Positions 18,927 to 25,862 of a stretch of 64,000 nt of DNA are shown here, in pieces. The translations under genes were made by a program, and so were the position numbers. Within the stretch, counting starts at the first letter, position 1. Every line of letters begins with the position of its first letter. The notes below the pieces were generated by a model. That model was not told where the DNA came from, searched no databases, and was given only the letters and a program-made list of their open reading frames with translations. Origin of the DNA: Aureispira sp. CCB-E (GTDB lineage: Bacteria; Bacteroidota; Bacteroidia; Chitinophagales; Saprospiraceae); NCBI RefSeq assembly GCF_031326345.1, contig NZ_CP133671.1, positions 7,227,501 through 7,291,500 on the forward strand, given 5' to 3'.

Positions 18927-19642
18927 GTATTGTATTCGCTTTCGTCATAGCCCTAATTGGAACATTTGTCTATTTCACTAGGCTCTATTTCGTTCGGATA
19001 TTAAGAGAACAACAGAAACTACAAAAAACCATTGTTGCCCATCAACAGCAGTTGTTGGAAGATAGCATTCTGGTGCAAGAACGAGAACGCAATCGAATTG
19101 CTGCCGACCTGCACGACGATTTGATTTCTAAACTTAATATTTCTTTATTAAGCCTACATACTACGCCCAACTTAGACGATCTTAGCACTATGTTGCAAGA
19201 TAGTATTATTTTAGCAAGACGCATTTCACACGACCTAAGTCCGCCCCTATTGGAGCAAAGCAATTTGTATGAGCTATTAGAGGGCTTTCTAGATCCCATA
19301 CAAGAACATCTTAAAATCAATTTATCCTACTCGTGTACAATAGAAAAAGACTTGTCTAATCCTACTAAATTGCAAATTTTTAGAATTGCTCAAGAGGTTA
19401 TTAATAATATTCTAAAACATGCCCAATCGACTACCTTAAACATTCATTTGCATCAAGGAAAATATTTTGTTGGGCTAAAAATTATAGATAATGGAATTGG
19501 GTTTGATATCAATCAGAACACACAAGGTCTCGGTTTAAAAAATATCACACTTAGAAGTCAAAGCTTGAAAGGAGTATTCCGATTTAACTCTAAGCCTCAG
19601 CAAGGGAGTTCTTTTTTATTTTTCAAAAAACACCATATATGA
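18884..19642 (+). CDS. NarL/DegS-type sensor histidine kinase
   Basis: 252 residues from the ATG at 18884. A longer reading from 18827 would overlap the upstream gene by 100 nt and adds no recognisable sequence. One membrane helix (about 11-31, FALWLSIVFAFVIALIGTFVY) is followed by a short coiled coil. The HisKA_3 dimerisation box ERNRIAADLHDDL has phospho-acceptor H77, and the HATPase domain has QEVINNILKHAQ (N box), DNGIGFD and GLGLKNI. It has no periplasmic sensor domain and is coupled by overlap to the multi-helix protein upstream and by ATGA to the regulator downstream. It should phosphorylate that regulator. Confidence 0.92.
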   Translation: MAAWQNPENFALWLSIVFAFVIALIGTFVYFTRLYFVRILREQQKLQKTIVAHQQQLLEDSILVQERERNRIAADLHDDLISKLNISLLSLHTTPNLDDLSTMLQDSIILARRISHDLSPPLLEQSNLYELLEGFLDPIQEHLKINLSYSCTIEKDLSNPTKLQIFRIAQEVINNILKHAQSTTLNIHLHQGKYFVGLKIIDNGIGFDINQNTQGLGLKNITLRSQSLKGVFRFNSKPQQGSSFLFFKKHHI

Positions 19643-20325
19643 ATTTAGAATCTACCACTATTCAATTAGCAATTGTCGATGATGAACAACTAATCGTAAA
19701 ACTATTAGAAGGCTTTTTTTCTCAACAACAAGCAACCACTGTAGCACTTTCTGCTTTTGGGGGCAAAGACTTTTTGCAGCAATTAGCCACACAAACGACT
19801 CCTATTGATATTGTTCTACTTGATTTAAAGATGAAAGATATGGATGGTATTGAAGTTGCTACCATACTAAAAGACAACTACCCCAATATTCATGTTATCG
19901 TCATTTCTTCTCACTACCAAAAGTCCTTTATGGGCTATATGCTAAAAACAGGTGTTAGTGCTTTTTTGCCTAAGGGAATTTTGCCACAACAACTTTTGGA
20001 AATTGTAAAGACAGTTCATCAAAAAGGCTTTTATTTCTTACCTGAGCAAATCGAAGTAATGCGTACTCAAATTGCTCCCAAAGCCCCTAGACCAAAACTG
20101 ACACTGCAAACAACGCTAACTAACAGAGAAAAAGAAATTTTGGAATTGATTTGCCACCAAAAAACAGCTCAAGAAATTGCTGACAAACTTTTTATTACCA
20201 AACGAACCGTTGAGGGGCATAAGAACAACTTGTTATCTAAAGTAGGGGTTAAAAATACAGCAGGACTGATTATTTATGCTATTAAAGAAAAAATCGTTGA
20301 TATCAATTCTCTCAATGTGTTGTAA
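19639..20325 (+). CDS. NarL/LuxR-type response regulator
   Basis: 228 residues. The receiver domain (about 8-125) has the acidic pair in IVDDEQ, the phospho-acceptor Asp in IVLLDLKMKDMDG, and the switch Ser and Lys in VIVISSHYQ and AFLPKG. A linker follows, then a LuxR helix-turn-helix (about 165-225) with LTNREKEILELICHQKTAQ and FITKRTVEGHKNNLLSKVGV. Its start overlaps the kinase stop in an ATGA, so kinase and regulator are made together. The terminator-like hairpin at 20396-20428 ends the unit just before the RiPP-like locus, which is the nearest possible target (inference). Confidence 0.95.
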   Translation: MNLESTTIQLAIVDDEQLIVKLLEGFFSQQQATTVALSAFGGKDFLQQLATQTTPIDIVLLDLKMKDMDGIEVATILKDNYPNIHVIVISSHYQKSFMGYMLKTGVSAFLPKGILPQQLLEIVKTVHQKGFYFLPEQIEVMRTQIAPKAPRPKLTLQTTLTNREKEILELICHQKTAQEIADKLFITKRTVEGHKNNLLSKVGVKNTAGLIIYAIKEKIVDINSLNVL

Positions 20326-20395
20326 CAACATCTCATCTACTTTTTGTCCTCTCTCTGAAAAATACATTAAAACAAAATAAATATTAAAAAGTTGT

Positions 20396-20428
20396 AAAAA
20401 TACCTACTTTTTTAGAACAGGTATTTTT
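20396..20428 (+). terminator. Terminator after the two-component genes
   Basis: Inverted arms AAAAATACCT (20396-20405) and AGGTATTTTT (20419-20428) give a 10-bp stem whose 3' arm ends in five T. It separates the regulator from the protease gene. Confidence 0.65.
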
Positions 20429-20499
20429 ACTCTGTTCTCCCATAACAAAAGTTTGCATCTTTGGATTGTTCATTTATCCCAGTTAAATAACCATCCATT

Positions 20500-22437
20500 A
20501 TGAAGAGCGATTCCACCTCGACTTCGAGTATTCCCAACTCAGGTCTAGCGACACCCAAAACTAGTTCCCTTAATGACTTACTCCCTGATCTTGATCGTTT
20601 GTGGAACCAAACCAAGGGAGATCCTTCCATTTGTATTGCAGTCTTAGACAGTGCAATAGATCAACAACATGCTTGTTTTGCCAGTTCTAATCTATCCATA
20701 ATCAATACAGCTGATTCTAGCGATCAGTTGCTCTCAGAACATGGCACAAGTGTTGCCAGTATTATTTTTAGCCAAGATGTGGAATTACAAGGTATTGCTC
20801 CTCTATGCCGAGGAATTGGCATTAGCATATATGCCGAAAAAGACCAACAGTTGCAGCCTACCTCCCAGATGAAGCTAGCGCAATGTATAGAGCTTGCCAT
20901 AGCAGAAGGAGCAGAAATTATCAATATCAGTGGAGGGCAGTTCTCTAATTCCAGCGTAGCGGATTTATTGCTATCCAAAGTCCTAAAAAAATGCCAAGAC
21001 AAAGGCATATTAGTTGTTGCAGCAGCAGGCAATGATGGTTGTGAGTGTTTGCATCTGCCAGCGGCAGAACCTTCTGTCTTAGCAGTAGGCGCAATGGATC
21101 ACAACCAACAGCCCTCTGATTTTAGCAATTGGGGCAAAGCCTATCAAAGAAATGGATTGCTTTTTCCAGGTAACAATATCCCTGTTGCGATTTTTGAGAA
21201 TAAATTTAGTCACAAATCAGGTACCAGTTATGCCACTCCTATTGCATCGGGTATCGTTGCGCTGCTTCTCAGTCTTTCACGACAACAAAATCTATCTCAC
21301 ACAGCACAAGACATTTTTCATCTACTACTACAATCGGCTACTAAATGCGATGCTAACCAACAAGACAACTGCGAAAAAACGCTTGTTGGTACCATCAATA
21401 TTGCAGCAGCCCTCCAAGTAATTCTAGGAGATCAACTATCGCCTAGTCAGATTAATAATCTAAAATCATCAACTTCCAACCATTTTATTAATTCAAATCA
21501 AACAAAAGAAATCATGTTAGAAAACAATCAAGGCATCGAAGTAGCAGAAGTCAATTTATCTGCTAATATCCCAACTTCTCTAGACCAACAACCAACAGCT
21601 CCAGAAACAGTTTCTACCAATCAAGGTATCACACCATCTTGTGGCGAAAACAAATCGTGTGGATGTAACAGTGGAAAAAGCAAAGCCATTGAAAATGTTT
21701 ATACCATAGGAACCTTGAGTTACACCTTCCAGAGCACCTCTAGACAAAATGCATTTGACCAAGCAATGGGAGACAGAAAAAGCATCAACAACGCCAAAGA
21801 TGTTATTTCTTTTTTGAAAAAAAATCCAGAAAAATCAGAAGATCTGCTTTGGATTGTCAAATTGGACGAAACACCAATCTATGCGGTTCATCCTGTTGGA
21901 GGATATGTTCGAGAAACGTACGAACAGCTTCGTGAAGCACTAGACGATTTACACGATGGCAAAATCCACCGCATATCTATTCCTGGAATCATAGCGGGGT
22001 CAGTTACCTTGATGAATGGATTATCAGTTCCTGTTTTAGTTCCTGTAGGTCATCAAATGTATGGTTGGAAAACTACAGACATTGCATCCGAAGAACTAAG
22101 TGCTGGAGCTTTAGGAAACTTCCTAGATCGTATCTATTATGAATTGAGAAACACAGGCAGAACCCCAGAAGAACGTGCCATCAACTTCGCAGCAACCAAT
22201 GCTTGGCAAGCAGAACAAGTCTTTTCGTCTACAGCCAAAGAAGGGATGGAATTGCTTTCTATTGATGTAGCTCGTAGTCCTATTTGCGAGCCAAACTCAG
22301 ATTGTTGGGATGTCAAATTAACCTTCTTTACGCCTTCTGATACAGATAAAGCAAAATTGGTCTTCCGATTTACAATTGATGTCAGTTATGCGATCCCTGT
22401 ATCTATTGGTGAAGTTCGCTCTTGGTCTACCTACTAA
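20500..22437 (+). CDS. PatA/PatG-type subtilisin protease (cyanobactin maturation family)
   Basis: 645 residues with no signal peptide, so cytoplasmic. Residues 36-305 form a peptidase S8 domain with an intact triad: D50 (CIAVLDSAID), H81 (SEHGTSVAS), S243 (SGTSYATP), and oxyanion N178 (AAAGNDGC). The surrounding wording (GDPSICIAVLD, IINISGG, CLHLPAAEPSVLAVGAMD, FSNWG) is that of the cyanobactin PatA/PatG proteases, not of secreted subtilisins. A Cys-rich linker (CGENKSCGC, 381-389) leads to a C-terminal domain (about 399-645; VYTIGTLSYTFQS, LDETPIYAVHPVGGY, GSVTLMNGLSVPVLVP) like the C-terminal region of PatG/PatA. In known systems these enzymes cut leader or follower from precursor peptides, and PatG also macrocyclises. 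Two candidate precursors lie immediately downstream. The N-terminal oxidase of PatG is absent. Confidence 0.92.
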   Translation: MKSDSTSTSSIPNSGLATPKTSSLNDLLPDLDRLWNQTKGDPSICIAVLDSAIDQQHACFASSNLSIINTADSSDQLLSEHGTSVASIIFSQDVELQGIAPLCRGIGISIYAEKDQQLQPTSQMKLAQCIELAIAEGAEIINISGGQFSNSSVADLLLSKVLKKCQDKGILVVAAAGNDGCECLHLPAAEPSVLAVGAMDHNQQPSDFSNWGKAYQRNGLLFPGNNIPVAIFENKFSHKSGTSYATPIASGIVALLLSLSRQQNLSHTAQDIFHLLLQSATKCDANQQDNCEKTLVGTINIAAALQVILGDQLSPSQINNLKSSTSNHFINSNQTKEIMLENNQGIEVAEVNLSANIPTSLDQQPTAPETVSTNQGITPSCGENKSCGCNSGKSKAIENVYTIGTLSYTFQSTSRQNAFDQAMGDRKSINNAKDVISFLKKNPEKSEDLLWIVKLDETPIYAVHPVGGYVRETYEQLREALDDLHDGKIHRISIPGIIAGSVTLMNGLSVPVLVPVGHQMYGWKTTDIASEELSAGALGNFLDRIYYELRNTGRTPEERAINFAATNAWQAEQVFSSTAKEGMELLSIDVARSPICEPNSDCWDVKLTFFTPSDTDKAKLVFRFTIDVSYAIPVSIGEVRSWSTY

Positions 22438-22512
22438 GCCTCCAATCAATAGAGCTATCAATAAATATTAAAACTTTATTAATTTATTATTCACTTTTAA
22501 ATTCTTTTAATC

Positions 22513-22686
22513 ATGAGAATTCCAATGCAATCCATGCCTATTGGCAATCAGCTTAATTACAATGCTAAAGCAACTGGTGTTAACGAATCTGGTCTTCCTT
22601 GCACACTTTGTAAGTTAGCTTGTAACCAGTTATCTGGTGTCGCAAAAACACTTTGTCTACTAGCCTGTGATAAAACTGTCTGCTAG
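22513..22686 (+). CDS. Candidate RiPP precursor peptide 1
   Basis: A 57-residue peptide starting 75 nt after the protease stop. Residues 4-11 (PMQSMPIG) and 15-17 (NYN) are identical to peptide 2. A low-complexity polar stretch leads to S26-G27, then a hydrophobic residue, and the Cys-rich part begins at C30. Six cysteines at 30, 33, 37, 48, 52 and 57 give the pattern CxxCxxxC-x10-CxxxCxxxxC, and Cys is the last residue. About 34 of 57 residues match peptide 2. The leader/core split after S26-G27 is inferred from conservation. No GG-type or cyanobactin-type (LAELSEEA) leader is present. It ends in a hairpin terminator whose arms are shared with peptide 2. Confidence 0.85.
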   Translation: MRIPMQSMPIGNQLNYNAKATGVNESGLPCTLCKLACNQLSGVAKTLCLLACDKTVC

Positions 22687-22698
22687 AATTATTTTCTG

Positions 22699-22734
22699 AG
22701 CACAAAAGCTTTCAATCTAGTTTTTGTGCTTTTA
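22699..22734 (+). terminator. Terminator or attenuator after peptide 1
   Basis: Arms AGCACAAAA (22699-22707) and TTTTGTGCT (22722-22730), then TTTATT. The arms are the same as in the hairpin after peptide 2, showing that the terminator was duplicated with the gene. Confidence 0.75.
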
Positions 22735-22834
22735 TTCTAATTAATAGTCCACTAAAAATCCTTCATAGACTGCTAACGCTATAACAATACAGGTCTAATG
22801 ACAAAAAATAGTGGTCTACAAAAACCAACGTATT

Positions 22835-23008
22835 ATGAAAACTCCAATGCAATCTATGCCTATTGGCATTAAAACCAATTACAACACTTCTTCAAAAGGA
22901 ATCACTACTTCAGGAATTGCCTGTACTCTTTGCAAAACAGCTTGTCAAGTTTTACCTATTGGTGCCAGACAACTTTGTGAATTAGCTTGTGACAAAACTG
23001 TCTGCTAG
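22835..23008 (+). CDS. Candidate RiPP precursor peptide 2
   Basis: A 57-residue paralogue of peptide 1. The ATG at 22835 aligns exactly with the start of peptide 1; an upstream in-frame start at 22811 would add eight residues without similarity. It keeps PMQSMPIG (4-11), NYN (15-17), S26-G27 and all six cysteines (30, 33, 37, 48, 52, 57), plus CTLCK (30-34) and the C-terminal ACDKTVC (51-57). The differences fall mostly at 18-25 and 38-46. The even spacing of Cys with Leu/Ala between them suggests two amphipathic helices tied by disulfides, or thioether/other modification. Bacteriocin-like activity is a guess. Confidence 0.85.
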   Translation: MKTPMQSMPIGIKTNYNTSSKGITTSGIACTLCKTACQVLPIGARQLCELACDKTVC

Positions 23009-23024
23009 TCTAACATGCCCTTAG

Positions 23025-23060
23025 AGCACAAAAACAACTAGTTGTTTTTGTGCTTATTTT
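23025..23060 (+). terminator. Terminator after peptide 2
   Basis: A perfect 13-bp stem, AGCACAAAAACAA (23025-23037) with TTGTTTTTGTGCT (23042-23054) around CTAG, followed by TATTTTC. Confidence 0.8.
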
Positions 23061-23087
23061 CAATGAACCTCTAATAAAGCTTCTATT

Positions 23088-24398
23088 ATGACTCCTACTT
23101 ATTCTAGAGAACAACAAATTTATAGCCTTTCTTTTTCGACCAATTCTGCCTTTGGGCTATCTTGGCCGCAAAGTGATTGTAAAAGTGGTATGGCTGCTAT
23201 GCAGTCCTATGTAACCAAAGTATCCAAAGATGTTCTTGCCCAAACAACGACACTCATTGGAACATGGAATTCCGTTTGGGGACCTGTTGTTTATGCTCAA
23301 AATCCTACCTCCAACTCTGTTCATGCAGACAATACAATGGGTGCCTACTACAATCCATCAGAGCAACTGTTGGTAATTTCTATTGCTGGTACCAATTCTA
23401 TCTCGACCTATGGTTGGTTGGTTCAAGACTTCTCAGTCAATAGTTTGGTAGAATGGGAATCCATCACTGGTGTTTCCTACTCTGGGCACATTGCCAAAGG
23501 CACCAGTATTGGTTTACAAATTTTATTGAGTATGAAAGATGATACGGGCAATACGCTCCTAGAAAGTTTGCGCTCGTATATTGCAAGTAATACGATTCCA
23601 ACGGGTATAGAAATAGCTGTTACGGGGCATAGCCTAGGAGGTGCCCTAGCCCCAACATTAGCTCTTTACCTATCAGACAAAAAAGCAACTTGGGACCCTT
23701 CCAATAAGGCACAGCTCTCCACTTATCCAACTGCTGGTCCGACTCCTGGCGACAAGGACTTTGCCACCTATTATCAAAAACAAATCAAAGCCAATAAAAT
23801 CGCTTATCATAGCAAATACAACACGATTGATGTTGTTCCACACGCATGGCAAAGAAGTGACCTAGCTCAAATTCCAACTTTTTATGAGCAACATATAAAA
23901 CCTTCTAGTGCGGATACACCCAATCAATCTATTTTAGGCAGCCTTGTGACACTTGCTTCTTTTATCGCTATGGCAGACAAAATTGTGGTTGTTCCCCACA
24001 AAAATCCCTATCAGCAAATTCAACCTTCGACTCCTTTGCAAGGAACATTTGACAATTCAGTCGATTTAAAAGCTATTGCAGCCATTGCCTTTGTCAGTGC
24101 TTTGAACTTACCAAAAAATCTAAAAGATGCCTACTTACCAGTGATTAGTCAATTCACTCGTTTTGTAGCTCAGGCTGCCACACAACACACAACAGCCTAT
24201 TACCCCTTATTAGACATTGTCAATTTTATGACAGCTTATAAAAATATTATTAATAACAACAAACCAAAAGACAGTACAGTTTTAACTCCTGACGAACTTG
24301 CCATCAAAGATACCCTCAAAGTAGATCTGAATGAGATAGAAGTAGCTGACTTAGTGCTCGCTTATCAGCAAAACAAAGCTCCAAACGATTCTGAATAA
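23088..24398 (+). CDS. Class 3 lipase-like alpha/beta hydrolase
   Basis: 436 residues without a signal peptide. The core matches the lipase class 3 fold: LVISIAGTNSISTYGWLVQD carries the oxyanion region, the nucleophile elbow TGHSLGGALAP holds S182, and a likely catalytic Asp is in NTIDVVPHAW near 245. The terminal His is not obvious. The remainder (about 260-436) is mostly helical and unassigned. It starts 79 nt after peptide 2 and is closed by a strong terminator, so it belongs to the same locus as the protease and peptides. It could act on an acyl or ester group of the product or on a target membrane, or it could be an unrelated passenger; the sequence does not decide. Confidence 0.8.
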   Translation: MTPTYSREQQIYSLSFSTNSAFGLSWPQSDCKSGMAAMQSYVTKVSKDVLAQTTTLIGTWNSVWGPVVYAQNPTSNSVHADNTMGAYYNPSEQLLVISIAGTNSISTYGWLVQDFSVNSLVEWESITGVSYSGHIAKGTSIGLQILLSMKDDTGNTLLESLRSYIASNTIPTGIEIAVTGHSLGGALAPTLALYLSDKKATWDPSNKAQLSTYPTAGPTPGDKDFATYYQKQIKANKIAYHSKYNTIDVVPHAWQRSDLAQIPTFYEQHIKPSSADTPNQSILGSLVTLASFIAMADKIVVVPHKNPYQQIQPSTPLQGTFDNSVDLKAIAAIAFVSALNLPKNLKDAYLPVISQFTRFVAQAATQHTTAYYPLLDIVNFMTAYKNIINNNKPKDSTVLTPDELAIKDTLKVDLNEIEVADLVLAYQQNKAPNDSE

Positions 24399-24423
24399 TT
24401 TTGGGCTGGCTTATTTTCCCCTT

Positions 24424-24462
24424 AGGTAACAACAAGTAAATAGACGGTTGTTACCTTTTTTT
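24424..24462 (+). terminator. Terminator closing the RiPP-like locus
   Basis: Arms AGGTAACAAC (24424-24433) and GTTGTTACCT (24447-24456), a 10-bp perfect stem with a 13-nt loop, then a run of T. Confidence 0.9.
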
Positions 24463-24518
24463 ATATCCTAGCTCTAAATTATTCTGATTGTATGCATAAA
24501 AAACTCCTCTCATAGACA

Positions 24519-24526
24519 TATCTTTG
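24519..24526 (+). promoter_or_regulatory. Possible -7 box for 24614-25744
   Basis: TATCTTTG followed by TG fits TANNTTTG and lies about 88 nt before the first start codon. The nearest TTG is 28 nt upstream, too far for a good -33 box. Confidence 0.4.
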
Positions 24527-24613
24527 TGATTATTTTCGTTATTGATAATAATTCAGAGACAGATTCTCTTCAATCAATAAACCTTGATAACGAATGAATT
24601 TAAATAACATACT

Positions 24614-25006
24614 ATGGCAAAATTTGACGGTATAGATATTATCGAAGACGAACTTTATGATGACAGTCAAGAAGGAGATGCAATATGGCTCAACACAAGA
24701 TTTGAGATCAAAACTATGTTAGGATTAAACAAACTACCTGACTTACAAGGCATTTTATTTGCAATTGGTTTGCAAGAGCTTGGGCAAATTCGAGACGAAT
24801 TCACTAAAGAAGAGAGACAGGACTTGATGCATATTGCTGTCTGCCGATTGTTGAGTTATGATGGTTATTACGAACTAGAAGGCTATGACGAAGATGGTTG
24901 GCCTCATTGGAAACAAATGGCGATTCCACCTGCTGGACGTGCTCAACAAGAAGTTTTGTTAAGAAGAAAAATTGCCGAATATATCGAACACGTAAAGAAC
25001 AGTTAA
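24614..25006 (+). CDS. Small acidic cytoplasmic protein of unknown function
   Basis: 130 residues, acidic at the N-terminus (DGIDIIEDELYDDSQEGD) and helical afterwards, with an aromatic block YDGYYELEGYDEDGWPHWKQ near 84-103 and a basic C-terminal helix (RRKIAEYIEHVK). There is no signal peptide, membrane helix or Cys. It ends 3 nt before the cyclophilin start, so the two are almost certainly one operon. I do not recognise a named family. Confidence 0.75.
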   Translation: MAKFDGIDIIEDELYDDSQEGDAIWLNTRFEIKTMLGLNKLPDLQGILFAIGLQELGQIRDEFTKEERQDLMHIAVCRLLSYDGYYELEGYDEDGWPHWKQMAIPPAGRAQQEVLLRRKIAEYIEHVKNS

Positions 25007-25009
25007 TCC

Positions 25010-25744
25010 ATGCACAAACAAGTTTATTTATTGCTATTAATCGGTCTTTTGATAAGTGCCTGTGGTTCTCCTACTGCTGACTCCACAGAAGAAGAAGATA
25101 CTATTGCCACACTTCCTAGACCCAAAGTCTCCATTACAACACAATATGGGGAGATGATTATTGAATTATTTAATGAAACCCCCAAGCACCGAGATAATTT
25201 CTTAAAACTAGCTCGAGAAGGTTTTTACGATGGGCTACTGTTTCATCGAGTACAACCCAATTTTATGATTCAAGGAGGGGACCCCGACTCTAGAGATTCT
25301 GTCCCACCAGAACAGTATCTTGGCATGGGGAACGCTGAGCATCGTATCCCTGCTGAAATATCGACCAAATTTATCATGCGCCAAGGTGCTTTGTGTGGTT
25401 TTCATAAAGGCATTGGGCACCACCCCGATAAGTCTTCTAATGGCTCCCAGTTTATGATTATTCATGGGCAACCTCTTAAACAATATCAAGTAAAGGAGTT
25501 ATCATTAAAAACAAAAGTCGATTACACGCCCGAACAAATCGAGCTTTACGAAATGTATGGTGGTACACCGCAATACGATAATATGTATACGATATTTGGG
25601 CAAGTGATAAAAGGTATGCCTGTCTTAGAAAAAATCGTATCTGCCAAAACCTATCGCTCTATTGAACCAACTTGGCCTGATCGTCCAGTAGAAGATATTC
25701 GCATGGTTGTAAAAGTCATTGATGCTCCTTCAACAGCATCGTAA
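25010..25744 (+). CDS. Cyclophilin-type peptidyl-prolyl isomerase, lipoprotein
   Basis: 244 residues. A lipoprotein signal peptide with lipobox LISACG puts the acylated Cys at 18, so the protein should be anchored on the periplasmic side of a membrane. The cyclophilin domain (about 43-238) shows LFNETPKHRDNFLKLAREGF, LLFHRVQPNFMIQGGDPDS (the catalytic Arg is in FHRV), GSQFMII and YTIFGQVIKGM. An insertion around 95-150 (YLGMGNAEHRIPAEISTKFI) is usual in Bacteroidota members. It catalyses proline isomerisation during folding of exported proteins. It is in an operon with 24614-25006. Confidence 0.93.
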   Translation: MHKQVYLLLLIGLLISACGSPTADSTEEEDTIATLPRPKVSITTQYGEMIIELFNETPKHRDNFLKLAREGFYDGLLFHRVQPNFMIQGGDPDSRDSVPPEQYLGMGNAEHRIPAEISTKFIMRQGALCGFHKGIGHHPDKSSNGSQFMIIHGQPLKQYQVKELSLKTKVDYTPEQIELYEMYGGTPQYDNMYTIFGQVIKGMPVLEKIVSAKTYRSIEPTWPDRPVEDIRMVVKVIDAPSTAS

Positions 25745-25769
25745 AGAACTTTCATTTTACCATTTATTT

Positions 25770-25830
25770 AAGAACTCAAAAGAAATAAAGCTCTTCTAGC
25801 TGTACTTATTTCTTTTGAATTCTTAATTTT
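25770..25830 (+). terminator. Terminator after the cyclophilin gene
   Basis: A long inverted repeat, about 19 bp with one mismatch (25770-25788 with 25806-25824), ending in CTTAATTTT. The stem itself is AT-rich. Confidence 0.7.
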
Positions 25831-25862
25831 AGTACTTCGTGCCACTTTACCAAAAGCAAGTT

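Noticed and set aside
20500-24398. Classical cyanobactin cluster
   Set aside because: No YcaO cyclodehydratase, no PatE-like recognition sequences, no oxidase and no prenyltransferase are visible, so only the protease family is shared.
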